Origin: Stomorhina lunata
Lineage: Eukaryota; Arthropoda; Insecta; Diptera; Rhiniidae
Reading direction: 5' to 3'
Assembly: GCA_933228675.1 (NCBI GenBank)
Contig: OW121740.1
Location: forward strand, 126,739,630 to 126,803,629
Length of the DNA: 64,000 nt
This document shows, piece by piece, positions 1 to 13,048 of the stretch. How positions within the stretch are numbered: position 1 is the first letter of the stretch; each line of letters starts with the position of its first letter. Both the position numbers and the translations under genes were made by a program. Below the pieces are notes generated by a model. It saw nothing but the letters and a program-made list of their open reading frames with translations. It ran no database searches and had not been told where the DNA came from.

Positions 1-2954
1 TAAAATTTTTTATCAAAAATCTAAATTTTTTATTAAAAATCAATATTTTTCACAAAAAAATTTAAGTGGCTGTAACTTTGTTATTATGCGTTTAAATGGA
101 AATCTAACGAAATTTTGGGATCACTAAAATTTTTCATCAAAAACCAAAATTTTTCACAAAAAAACTTTAAAGATCTGTAACTTTGTTATTATGCGTTTAA
201 ATGGAAATCTAACGAAATTTTGGGATCACTAAAATTTTTCATCAAAAACCAAAATTTTCCATAAAAAATCAAAATTTTTCACAAAAAAACTTTAAATGGC
301 TGTAACTTTGTTATTATGCGTTTAAATGGAAATCTAACGAAATTTTGGGATCACTAAAATTTTTCATCAAAAATCAAAATTTTCCATAAAAAATCAAAAT
401 TTTTCACAAAAAAACTTTAAATGGCTGTAACTTTGTTATTATGCGTTTAAATGGAAATCTAACGAAATTTTGGGATCACTAAAATTTTTTATCAAAAATC
501 TAAATTTTTTATTAAAAATCAATATTTTTCACAAAAAAATTTAAGTGGCTGTAACTTTGTTATTATGCGTTTAAATGGAAATCTAACGAAATTTTGGGAT
601 CACTAAAATTTTTCATCAAAAACCAAAATTTTTCACAAAAAAACTTTAAAGATCTGTAACTTTGTTATTATGCGTTTAAATGGATATCTAACGAAATTTT
701 GGGATCACTAAAATTTTTCATCAAAAATCAAAATTTTCCATAAAAAATCAAAATTTTTCACAAAAAAAACTTTAAATGGCTGTAACTTTGTTATTATGCG
801 TTTAAATGGAAATCTAACGAAATTTTGGGATCACTAATATTTTTCATCAAAAATCAAAATTTTTCACAAAAAAACTTTAAATGGCTGTAACTTTGTTATT
901 ATGCGTTTAAATGGAAATCTAACGAAATTTTGGGATCACTAAAATTTTTCATCAAAAACCAAAATTTTCCATAAAAAATCAAAATTTTTCACAAAAAAAC
1001 TTTAAATGGCTGTAACTTTGTTATTATGCGTTTAAATGGAAATCTAACGAAATTTTGGGATCACTAAAATTTTTCATCAAAAATCAAAATTTTCCATAAA
1101 AAATCAAAATTTTTCACAAAAAAACTTTAAATGGCTGTAACTTTGTTATTATGCGTTTAAATGGAAATCTAACGAAATTTTGGGATCACTAAAATTTTTC
1201 ATCAAAAATCAAAATTTTTCATTAAAAATCAATATTTTTCACAAAAAAACTTTAAATGGCTGTAACTTTGATATTATGCGTTTAAATGGAAATCTAACGA
1301 AATTTTGGGAAAACTAACATTTTTTACCAAAAACCAAAATTTTCCATAAAAAATAAAAATTTTTCACAAAACAAGTAAGAGTGGTATATTCGGCTTTGCC
1401 GAATCTTGGATACCCTTCACCAATGGTGTTCCAAAAGTACTTAATGTAATTCGTAGCAATATTTGGTTATACTAGTATTATATGCAAAGAGTCTTCAAAG
1501 TTAAGAGTCGGAAAACGAAAACCTTTTCGGTGGCGTCCTCATCTAGAATAGTTATGCACCCAAAGGTTAGGTTGGGCAGGTGGCTGATGTCTAGGGAAGC
1601 TTCACTTGGGTTCTAAAGTGGTCCCTTTGTGAAAGATAATGATTACTAGACTACAAGTAGAGAATGCATATTTAAGCCAGCCAGTAGCTTCGAAATAAAA
1701 TAGACACATATTTTACGAACATTTAATAAAGTTCGATAGACCAGATAAACCATGCAGAAAAGATGCTTCAAAATGTAGATGCCCTTACATTTGCAATAGC
1801 ACATCGATTTGATGAAGTTTAAGTATTCTGACATGCAACCCAAAAACGCTGTGCCCAGTGAGGGTTGTGCACTTTAATTCGTACGAATTATCCAACTAGT
1901 AAAAGTTCTTGATTAGTTATGTAAAACTCTGAAGTTAGCGGACTGATTTAGGTCAAAGCTTTAACAATGATTGTCAATGTATACAAGCCTTCAAATTATA
2001 GGGTATACACTCTTAGTTTTAGATACATACGTGAAATATATAGCTTTTGAATGGATGGTTATCAGCTTTGTCGGAAAAGTTTACTTATTAATTTGAAGTT
2101 AGTTAATTAATTAAAATGAACACTTCATCAATAATATTTGGGATGTTTAGTTCTTTCGATCTGTCCGATGGATGTTTGGAAAGTTTTGCTCTAGTTCTTT
2201 GTGCAATTTTATTATGATTTAATTTATCAGCATTAAATCGATTCCCGGTCTGGTTTATGTGGGAGATTTCACTAAATGTGAATAGAGCTCGCCCATTTTC
2301 AATATCGAACTTTTCAAGAGATCAGAAATACTTTTGTCAAATGTTGTACCTCTAGAAAGTTTATTTTAGGCGCTATTGTCCTGAATATCAATATTGTACA
2401 ACGTCTTTATACTAAATGTCATCATCGTATCTATTATAATTTGTCACTTATTAGCTACTAAGAGATTGCCTTAGGCGAAGTTATACGGAATCAATTATCA
2501 AACGTGAACGGATTTCTCCCAATTGCAATTAAAAAATTTAAATTTTTGTTGATATGTGAGATACTTACATACATATGTAGGTTTTGAATGGATATCATGT
2601 AATCAGCTGCATTTTTGTACTTCCTAGGAAGATTACCTATAATTTGATATATAATACATTCTCAAATGTTATCATAATGTTCAAAAGTCAGACACAAAAT
2701 TAAGATAAATGCAGTGTGCCTGTCTGCTAAATAAAACCAGATTTGTGGAGCTCCTGAATTGTCCCACCCTGAATTTCATTTCATTGTCGTTCAAAACACC
2801 ATCGCTTAAACGCTAAATTATATCTACCACAAATTACAGAATGCATCAGGATTTAGATAATCCCCTGCGAAGGACACTATTAAACTTCATCAAAATAAAC
2901 ATCTGAGATATCGACAAAACAGGAGCTCCAAAAACTTGACTACAACAGAAAAAA

Positions 2955-3049
2955 GGACAGACAGGTAGACGGACGGACATGTAGACGGACGGACAAACAA
3001 ACAGACGGACGGACGGGCAAACAAACAGACGGACGGACAGACGGACGGA
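2955..3049 (+). repeat. GTCY (GACA/GACG) microsatellite, first in copy A
   Basis: Degenerate run of GACA/GACG tetranucleotides mixed with AAACAAACA, inside the mini-me-like element. Read on the minus strand it is (GTCC/GTCT)n, the proto-microsatellite typical of this family. A short minus-strand reading frame over it (PSVCLSV-like translation) is a product of the repeat, not a gene. The same run occurs in copy B at 12,132-12,226. Confidence 0.85.
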
Positions 3050-3819
3050 GGTCGCGAAATCGATTCTTGTGCCGATTCAGAGTTGATCGGTACAATTTGA
3101 ATGGTATTCATAATCAGATTTGTGGAGTATATATATCAGATTTTAGAAAATCCTCCCATAAAGAACGATGTCAAATTTCATCACAATCGGTCCATAAACA
3201 CCTGAGATATCGCTGAAACAATACTTACAAAATGTAAACAAAATTTCTTAGACACGTACTTTGGGCAATTTGCTGTACATCAAATGTAGTGTTATTGCGA
3301 TATCTCAATTGTTTATGGACCGCTTTTGATAAAATTTAATAACGTGCTTGGTGGGGGAATTTCCTAAAATCTGATATAAAATGTACGTATGTCCGTGCTA
3401 AAGGAGGATGGTTTTTTCCTATTTCTGCATTTCATTTTTTCAACAAACATTCCCTAATGCGTACTTTGGGCAATTTGCGATACATAAAATTTAGTGTTTT
3501 GGCAATATCTCAGTTGTTTATGGACCGATTTTGATAAAATTTTACAGAGTGCTTTGGGAAAATATTTCCTACAATCTGATATATAACATATTATCACATG
3601 TACACCAGGAGTATCTTTTTTCTCTTGTTATTTAAAAGTGTGTTTCAATCAAAAATTTTAAAATTTTCGTCTAATTTTTGGTATTTTTTCGATATTTTCG
3701 GTGTTTATAAACCGATTTTAATGAAATTTAATAGCGTTCATTGCGGGAGAATTTCCTAAAATCTGATATATAATTTATGTAAGTCCATCCTCCAGGGGCT
3801 TCAGAAACTTGATTTCAAC

Positions 3820-3836
3820 AGACAGACAGACAGACG

Positions 3837-3868
<32 letters not shown>

Positions 3869-3871
3869 GAC
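3820..3871 (+). repeat. GTCY microsatellite, second in copy A
   Basis: Cleaner run of GACA and GACG units, about 13 tetranucleotides, followed by CATCGCTTAATCGATTCTCC. It lies about 100 bp upstream of the 3' hairpin of the element. Matching run in copy B at 12,997-13,048. Confidence 0.88.
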
Positions 3872-5449
3872 ATCGCTTAATCGATTCTCCTCCCGATTCT
3901 GAGTCGATCGGTATAATTTTTATGGGGTCTACGATCACTAATAAAAAAATTACAAACGGAATCACAAACTTATAATACCCTTTCACCTATTGGTGAAGGG
4001 TATAAAAACTTTAAATGGCTGTAACTTTGTTATTATGCGTTTAAATGGAAATCTAACGAAATTTTGGGAAAACTAACATTTTTCACCAAAAACCAAAATT
4101 TTCCATAAAAAATCAAAATTTTTCACAAAAAAACTTTAAATGGCTGTAACTTTGTTATTATGCGTTTAAATGGAAATCGAACGAAATTTTGGGATCACTA
4201 AAATTTTTCATCAAAAATCAAAATTTTCCATAAAAAATCAAAATTTTTCACAAAAAAACTTTAAATGGCTGTAACTTTGTTATTATGCGTTTAAATGGAA
4301 ATCTAACGAAATTTTGGGATCACTAAAATTTTTCATCAAAAATCAAAATTTTCCATAAAAAATCAAAATTTTTCACAAAAAAACTTTAAATGGCTGTAAC
4401 TTTGTTATTATGCGTTTAAGAGGAAATCTAACGAAATTTTGGGATCACTCAAATTTTTTATCAAAAATCAAATTTTTTCATTAAAAATCAATATTTTTCA
4501 CAAAAAAACTTTAAGTGGCTGTAACTTTGTATGCGTTTAAATGGAAATCTAACGAAATTTTGGGATCACTAAAATTTTTCACCAAAAATCAAAATTGTCC
4601 ATAAAAATCAAAATTTTTCACAAAAAAACTTTAAATGGCTGTAACTTTGTTATTATGCGTTTAAATGGAAATCGAACGAAATTTTGGGATCACTAAAATT
4701 TTTCATCAAAAATCAAAATTTTCCATAAAAAATCAAAATTTTTCACAAAAAAACTTTAAATGGCTGTAACTTTGTTATTATGCGTTTAAATGGAAATCTA
4801 ACGAAATTTTGGGATCACTAAAATTTTTCATCAAAAATCAAAATTTTCCAAAAAAAATCAAAATTTTTCACAAAAAAACTTTAAATGGCTGTAACTTTGT
4901 TATTATGCGTTTAAATGGAAATCTAACGAAATTTTGGGATCACTAAAATTTTTCATCAAAAATCAAAATTTTTCATAAAAAATCAAAATTTTTCACAAAA
5001 AAACTTTAAATGGCTGTAACTTTGTTATTATGCGTTTAAATGGAAATCTAACGAAATTTTGGGATCACTAAAATTTTTCATCAAAAATCAAAATTTTCCA
5101 TAAAAAATCAAAATTTTCCACAAAAAAACTTTAAATGGCTGTAACTTTGTTATTATGCGTTTAAATGGAAATCTAACGAAATTTTGGGATCACTAAAATT
5201 TTTCATCAAAAATCAAAATTTTCCATAAAAAATCAATATTTTTCACAAAAAAACTTTAAATGGCTGTAACTTTGTTATTATGCGTTTAAATGGAAATCTA
5301 ACGAAATTTTGGGATCACTAAAATTTTTCATCAAAAATCAAAATTTTCCATAAAAAATCAAAATTTTCCACAAAAAAACTTTAAATGGTTGTAACTTTGT
5401 TATTATGCGTTTAAATGGAAATCTAACGAAATTTTGGGATCACTAAAAT

Positions 5450-6205
5450 TTTTCATCAAAAATCAAAATTTTCCATAAAAAATCAAAATTTTTCACAAAA
5501 AAAAACTTTAAATGGCTGTAACTTTGTTATTATGCGTTTAAATGGAAATCTAACGAAATTTTGGGATCACTAAAATTTTTCATCAAAAATCAAAATTTTC
5601 CATAAAAAATCAAAATTTTTAACAAAAAAACTTTAAATGGCTGTAACTTTGTTATTATGCGTTTAAATGGAAATCTAACGAAATTTTGGGATCACTAAAA
5701 TTTTTCATCAAAAATCAAAATTTTTCATAAAATATCAAAATTTTTCACAAAAAAACTTTAAATGGCTGTAACTTTGTTATTATGCGTTTAAATGGAAATC
5801 TAACGAAATTTTGGGATCACTAAAATTTTTCATCAAAAATCAAAATTTTCCATAAAAAATCAAAATTTTTCACAAAAAAAAACTTTAAATGGCTGTAACT
5901 TTGTTATTATGCGTTTAAATGGAAATCTAACGAAATTTTGGGATCACTAAAATTTTTCATCAAAAATCAAAATTTTCCATAAAAAATCAAAATTTTTAAC
6001 AAAAAAACTTTAAATGGCTGTAACTTTGTTATTATGCGTTTAAATGGAAATCTAACGAAATTTTGGGATCACTAAAATTTTTCATCAAAAATCAAAATTT
6101 TTCATAAAATATCAAAATTTTTCACAAAAAAACTTTAAATGGCTGTAACTTTGTTATTATGCGTTTAAATGGAAATCTAACGAAATTTTGGGATCACTAA
6201 AATTT
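5450..6205 (+). repeat. Trimeric 377-bp higher-order repeat, two units
   Basis: Three consecutive monomers with private marks (an extra AA in one A-run; TTTTTAACAAAA instead of TTTTTCACAAAA; CATAAAATATC instead of CATAAAAAATC) recur in the same order 377 bp later. The AACAAAAAAAC mark lies at 5,621 and 5,998. A local duplication of three monomers. Outer limits are approximate. Confidence 0.75.
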
Positions 6206-9200
6206 TTCATCAAAAACCAAAATTTTCCATAAAAAATCAAAATTTTTCACAAAAAAACTTTAAATGGCTGTAACTTTGTTATTATGCGTTTAAATGGAAA
6301 TCTAACGAAATTTTGGGATCACTAAAATTTCTCATCAAAAACCAAAATTTTCCATAAAAAATCAAAATTTTTCACAAAAAAACTTTAAATGGCTGTAACT
6401 TTGTTATTATGCGTTTAAATGGAAATCTAACGAAATTTTGGGATCACTAAAATTTTTTATCAAAAATCAAAATTTTTCATTCAAAATCAATATTTTTCAC
6501 AAAAAAACTTTAAATGGCTGTAACTTTGTTATTATGCGTTTAAATGGAAATCTAACGAAATTTTGGGATCACTAAAATTTTTCATCAAAAATCAAAATTT
6601 TCCATAAAAAATCAAAATTTTTCACAAAAAAACTTTAAATGGCTGTAACTTTGTTATTATGCGTTTAAATGGAAATCTAACGAAATTTTGGGATCACTAA
6701 AATTTTTCATCAAAAATCAAAATTTTCCATAAAAAATCAAAATTTTTCACAAAAAAACTTTAAATGGGTGTAACTTTGTTGTTATGCGTTTAAATTGAAA
6801 TCTAACGAAATTTTGGGATCACTAAAATTTTTTATCAAAAATCAAAATTTTTCATTAAAAATCAAAATTTTTCACAAAAAAACTTTAAATGGCTGTAACT
6901 TTGTTATTATGCGTTTAAATGGAAATCTAACGAAATTTTGGGATCACTAAAATTTTTCATCAAAAACCAAAATTTTCCATAAAAAATCAAAATTTTTCAC
7001 AAAAAAACTTTAAGTGGCTGTAACTTTGTTATTATGCGTTTAAATGGAAATCTAACGAAATTTTGGGATCACTAAAATTTTTTATCAAAAATCAAAATTT
7101 TTCATTAAAAATCAATATTTTTCACAAAAAAACTTTAAATGGCTGTAACTTTGTTATTATGCGTTTAAATGGAAATTTGACGAAATTATGGGATCACTAA
7201 AATTTTTCATCAAAAATCAAAATTTTCCACAAAAAATCAAAATTTTTCACAAAAAAACTTTAAATGGCTGTAACTTTGTTATTATGCGTTTAAATGGAAA
7301 TCTAACGAAATTTTGGGATCACTAAAATTTTTCATCAAAAACCAAAATTTTCCATAAAATATCAAAATTTTTCACAAAAAAACTTTAAATGGCTGTAACT
7401 TTGTTATTATGCGTTTAAATGGAAATCTAACGAAATTTTGGGATCACTAAAATTTTTCATCAAAAATCAAAATTTTTCACAAAAAAACTTTAAATGGCTG
7501 TAACTTTGTTATTATGCGTTTAAATGGAAATCTAACGAAATTTTGGGATCACTAAAATTTTTCATCAAAAACCAAAATTTTCCATAAAATATCAAAATTT
7601 TTCACAAAAAAACTTTAAATGGCTGTAACTTTGTTATTATGCGTTTAAATGGAAATCTAACGAAATTTTGGGATCACTAAAATTTTTCATCAAAAACCAA
7701 AATTTTCCATAAAATATCAAAATTTTTCACAAAAAAACTTTAAATGGCTGTAACTTTGTTATTATGCGTTTAAATGGAAATCTAACGAAATTTTGGGATC
7801 ACTAACATTTTTCATCAAAAATCAAAATTTTCCATAAAAAATCAAAATTTTTCACAAAAAAACTTTAAATGGCTGTAACTTTGTTATTATGCGTTTAAAT
7901 GGAAATCTAACGAAATTTTGGGATCACCAAAATTTTTTATCAAAAATCAAAATTTTTCATTAAAAATCAATATTTTCACAAAAAAACTTTAAATGGCTGT
8001 AACTTTGTTATTATGCGTTTAAATGGAAATCTAACGAAATTTTGGGATCACTAAAATTTTTCACCAAAAACCAAAATTTTCCATAAAAAATCAAAATTTT
8101 TCACAAAAAAACTTTAAATGGCTGTAACTTTGTTATTATGCGTTTAAATGGAAATCTAACGAAATTTTGGGATCACTAAAATTTTTCACCAAAAACCAAA
8201 ATTTTCCATAAAAAATCAAAATTTTTCACAAAAAAAACTTTAAATGGCTGTAACTTTGTAATTATGCGTTTAAATGGAAATCTAACGAAATTTTGAGATC
8301 ACTAAAATTTTTCATCAAAAATCAAAATTTTCCATAAAAAATCAAAATTTTTCACAAAAAAACTTTAAATGGCTGTAACTTTGTTATTATGCGTTTAAAT
8401 GGAAATCTAACGAAATTTTGGGAAAACTAACATTTTTCACCAAAAACCAAAATTTTCCATAAAAAATCAAAATTTTTCACAAAAAAACTTTAAATGGCTG
8501 TAACTTTGTTATTATGCGTTTAAATGGAAATCTAACGAAATTTTGGGAAAACTAACATTTTTCACCAAAAACCAAAATTTTCCATAAAAAATCAAAATTT
8601 TTCACAAAAAAACTTTAAATGGCTGTAACTTTGTTATTATGCGTTTAAATGGAAATCTAACGAAATTTTGGGATCACTAAAATTTTTCATCAAAAACCAA
8701 AATTTTCCATAAAAAATCAAAATTTTTCACAAAAAAACTTTAAATGGCTGTAACTTTGTTATTATGCGTTTAAATGGAAATCTAACGAAATTTTGGGATC
8801 ACTAAAATTTTTTATCAAAAATCAAAATTTTTCATTAAAAATCAATATTTTTCACAAAAAAACTTTAAGTGGCTGTAACTTTGTTATTATGCGTTTAAAT
8901 GGAAATCTAACGAAATTTTGGGAAAACTAACATTTTTTACCAAAAACCAAAATTTTCCATAAAAAATCAAAATTTTTCACAAAAAAACTTTAAATGGCTG
9001 TAACTTTGTTATTATGCGTTTAAATGGAAATCTAACGAAATTTTGGGATCACTAAAATTTTTCATCAAAAATCAAAATTTTCCATAAAAAATCAAAATTT
9101 TTCACAAAAAAACTTTAAATGGCTGTAACTTTGTTATTATGCGTTTAAATGGAAATCTAACGAAATTTTGGGATCACTAAAATTTTTTATCAAAAATCTA

Positions 9201-12131
9201 AATTTTTTATTAAAAATCAATATTTTTCACAAAAAAATTTAAGTGGCTGTAACTTTGTTATTATGCGTTTAAATGGAAATCTAACGAAATTTTGGGATCA
9301 CTAAAATTTTTCATCAAAAACCAAAATTTTTCACAAAAAAACTTTAAAGATCTGTAACTTTGTTATTATGCGTTTAAATGGAAATCTAACGAAATTTTGG
9401 GATCACTAAAATTTTTCATCAAAAACCAAAATTTTCCATAAAAAATCAAAATTTTTCACAAAAAAACTTTAAATGGCTGTAACTTTGTTATTATGCGTTT
9501 AAATGGAAATCTAACGAAATTTTGGGATCACTAAAATTTTTCATCAAAAATCAAAATTTTCCATAAAAAATCAAAATTTTTCACAAAAAAACTTTAAATG
9601 GCTGTAACTTTGTTATTATGCGTTTAAATGGAAATCTAACGAAATTTTGGGATCACTAAAATTTTTTATCAAAAATCTAAATTTTTTATTAAAAATCAAT
9701 ATTTTTCACAAAAAAATTTAAGTGGCTGTAACTTTGTTATTATGCGTTTAAATGGAAATCTAACGAAATTTTGGGATCACTAAAATTTTTCATCAAAAAC
9801 CAAAATTTTTCACAAAAAAACTTTAAAGATCTGTAACTTTGTTATTATGCGTTTAAATGGATATCTAACGAAATTTTGGGATCACTAAAATTTTTCATCA
9901 AAAATCAAAATTTTCCATAAAAAATCAAAATTTTTCACAAAAAAAACTTTAAATGGCTGTAACTTTGTTATTATGCGTTTAAATGGAAATCTAACGAAAT
10001 TTTGGGATCACTAATATTTTTCATCAAAAATCAAAATTTTTCACAAAAAAACTTTAAATGGCTGTAACTTTGTTATTATGCGTTTAAATGGAAATCTAAC
10101 GAAATTTTGGGATCACTAAAATTTTTCATCAAAAACCAAAATTTTCCATAAAAAATCAAAATTTTTCACAAAAAAACTTTAAATGGCTGTAACTTTGTTA
10201 TTATGCGTTTAAATGGAAATCTAACGAAATTTTGGGATCACTAAAATTTTTCATCAAAAATCAAAATTTTCCATAAAAAATCAAAATTTTTCACAAAAAA
10301 ACTTTAAATGGCTGTAACTTTGTTATTATGCGTTTAAATGGAAATCTAACGAAATTTTGGGATCACTAAAATTTTTCATCAAAAATCAAAATTTTTCATT
10401 AAAAATCAATATTTTTCACAAAAAAACTTTAAATGGCTGTAACTTTGATATTATGCGTTTAAATGGAAATCTAACGAAATTTTGGGAAAACTAACATTTT
10501 TTACCAAAAACCAAAATTTTCCATAAAAAATAAAAATTTTTCACAAAACAAGTAAGAGTGGTATATTCGGCTTTGCCGAATCTTGGATACCCTTCACCAA
10601 TGGTGTTCCAAAAGTACTTAATGTAATTCGTAGCAATATTTGGTTATACTAGTATTATATGCAAAGAGTCTTCAAAGTTAAGAGTCGGAAAACGAAAACC
10701 TTTTCGGTGGCGTCCTCATCTAGAATAGTTATGCACCCAAAGGTTAGGTTGGGCAGGTGGCTGATGTCTAGGGAAGCTTCACTTGGGTTCTAAAGTGGTC
10801 CCTTTGTGAAAGATAATGATTACTAGACTACAAGTAGAGAATGCATATTTAAGCCAGCCAGTAGCTTCGAAATAAAATAGACACATATTTTACGAACATT
10901 TAATAAAGTTCGATAGACCAGATAAACCATGCAGAAAAGATGCTTCAAAATGTAGATGCCCTTACATTTGCAATAGCACATCGATTTGATGAAGTTTAAG
11001 TATTCTGACATGCAACCCAAAAACGCTGTGCCCAGTGAGGGTTGTGCACTTTAATTCGTACGAATTATCCAACTAGTAAAAGTTCTTGATTAGTTATGTA
11101 AAACTCTGAAGTTAGCGGACTGATTTAGGTCAAAGCTTTAACAATGATTGTCAATGTATACAAGCCTTCAAATTATAGGGTATACACTCTTAGTTTTAGA
11201 TACATACGTGAAATATATAGCTTTTGAATGGATGGTTATCAGCTTTGTCGGAAAAGTTTACTTATTAATTTGAAGTTAGTTAATTAATTAAAATGAACAC
11301 TTCATCAATAATATTTGGGATGTTTAGTTCTTTCGATCTGTCCGATGGATGTTTGGAAAGTTTTGCTCTAGTTCTTTGTGCAATTTTATTATGATTTAAT
11401 TTATCAGCATTAAATCGATTCCCGGTCTGGTTTATGTGGGAGATTTCACTAAATGTGAATAGAGCTCGCCCATTTTCAATATCGAACTTTTCAAGAGATC
11501 AGAAATACTTTTGTCAAATGTTGTACCTCTAGAAAGTTTATTTTAGGCGCTATTGTCCTGAATATCAATATTGTACAACGTCTTTATACTAAATGTCATC
11601 ATCGTATCTATTATAATTTGTCACTTATTAGCTACTAAGAGATTGCCTTAGGCGAAGTTATACGGAATCAATTATCAAACGTGAACGGATTTCTCCCAAT
11701 TGCAATTAAAAAATTTAAATTTTTGTTGATATGTGAGATACTTACATACATATGTAGGTTTTGAATGGATATCATGTAATCAGCTGCATTTTTGTACTTC
11801 CTAGGAAGATTACCTATAATTTGATATATAATACATTCTCAAATGTTATCATAATGTTCAAAAGTCAGACACAAAATTAAGATAAATGCAGTGTGCCTGT
11901 CTGCTAAATAAAACCAGATTTGTGGAGCTCCTGAATTGTCCCACCCTGAATTTCATTTCATTGTCGTTCAAAACACCATCGCTTAAACGCTAAATTATAT
12001 CTACCACAAATTACAGAATGCATCAGGATTTAGATAATCCCCTGCGAAGGACACTATTAAACTTCATCAAAATAAACATCTGAGATATCGACAAAACAGG
12101 AGCTCCAAAAACTTGACTACAACAGAAAAAA

Positions 12132-12226
12132 GGACAGACAGGTAGACGGACGGACATGTAGACGGACGGACAAACAAACAGACGGACGGACGGGCAAACA
12201 AACAGACGGACGGACAGACGGACGGA
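12132..12226 (+). repeat. GTCY microsatellite, first in copy B
   Basis: Counterpart of 2,955-3,049 at offset 9,177, with the same unit order as far as can be seen by eye. Identical length in two copies of a hypermutable microsatellite argues that the duplication is very young or artefactual. Confidence 0.85.
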
Positions 12227-12996
12227 GGTCGCGAAATCGATTCTTGTGCCGATTCAGAGTTGATCGGTACAATTTGAATGGTATTCATAATCAGATTTGT
12301 GGAGTATATATATCAGATTTTAGAAAATCCTCCCATAAAGAACGATGTCAAATTTCATCACAATCGGTCCATAAACACCTGAGATATCGCTGAAACAATA
12401 CTTACAAAATGTAAACAAAATTTCTTAGACACGTACTTTGGGCAATTTGCTGTACATCAAATGTAGTGTTATTGCGATATCTCAATTGTTTATGGACCGC
12501 TTTTGATAAAATTTAATAACGTGCTTGGTGGGGGAATTTCCTAAAATCTGATATAAAATGTACGTATGTCCGTGCTAAAGGAGGATGGTTTTTTCCTATT
12601 TCTGCATTTCATTTTTTCAACAAACATTCCCTAATGCGTACTTTGGGCAATTTGCGATACATAAAATTTAGTGTTTTGGCAATATCTCAGTTGTTTATGG
12701 ACCGATTTTGATAAAATTTTACAGAGTGCTTTGGGAAAATATTTCCTACAATCTGATATATAACATATTATCACATGTACACCAGGAGTATCTTTTTTCT
12801 CTTGTTATTTAAAAGTGTGTTTCAATCAAAAATTTTAAAATTTTCGTCTAATTTTTGGTATTTTTTCGATATTTTCGGTGTTTATAAACCGATTTTAATG
12901 AAATTTAATAGCGTTCATTGCGGGAGAATTTCCTAAAATCTGATATATAATTTATGTAAGTCCATCCTCCAGGGGCTTCAGAAACTTGATTTCAAC

Positions 12997-13013
12997 AGAC
13001 AGACAGACAGACG

Positions 13014-13045
<32 letters not shown>

Positions 13046-13048
13046 GAC
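12997..13048 (+). repeat. GTCY microsatellite, second in copy B
   Basis: Counterpart of 3,820-3,871 at offset 9,177 with no visible change in repeat number. Confidence 0.87.

Larger units (their letters stand above)
1371..4003 (+). mobile_element. Helentron-associated non-autonomous element (mini-me/DINE-1-like), 2.63 kb, copy A
   Basis: The 5' end reads ACAAGTAAGAGTGGTATATT and is followed by a perfect hairpin, TTCGGC-TTT-GCCGAA (1,389-1,403), then GGATACCCTTCACC. The 3' end is a hairpin, ATACCC(T)TTCACC / GGTGAAGGGTAT (3,975-4,003). Two GTCY microsatellites lie inside, a known mark of the mini-me family. Internal modules recur: TTTATGGACCGATTTTGATAA-like words near 3,310, 3,505 and 3,700, and inverted versions near 3,190 and 2,890. 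No ORF longer than 73 codons, so it cannot encode its own Rep/helicase. It sits inside the A-run of a satellite monomer, with no clear target duplication, as expected of rolling-circle elements. The segment near 1,562-1,640 may be a separate nested insertion. Family assignment rests on recalled motifs. Confidence 0.75.
1..5252 (+). repeat. Left copy of a 9,177-bp higher-order duplication
   Basis: Base 1 corresponds to base 9,178, and the correspondence holds by eye, including all satellite variants and the whole transposon at 1,371-4,003, to about base 5,252. There the right copy gains three bases (CAA) and the monomer order then differs. The left end lies outside the window, so the duplicated segment is at least 5.2 kb. 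Shared private variants, such as the shortened monomer reading CTTTGTATGCG near 4,527 and 13,704, show common descent rather than chance similarity. Confidence 0.93.

Noticed and set aside
1646..1843. 65-codon minus-strand frame (also 10,823-11,020)
   Set aside because: Inside the non-autonomous element, no recognisable domain; identical in both copies only because the copies are duplicates.
2890..3986. Minus-strand reading frames with PSVCLSV/RPSVCLF-type peptides (also at 12,067-13,163)
   Set aside because: They translate the GTCY microsatellites of the mini-me-like element; no protein domain, and the repeat explains the frame.
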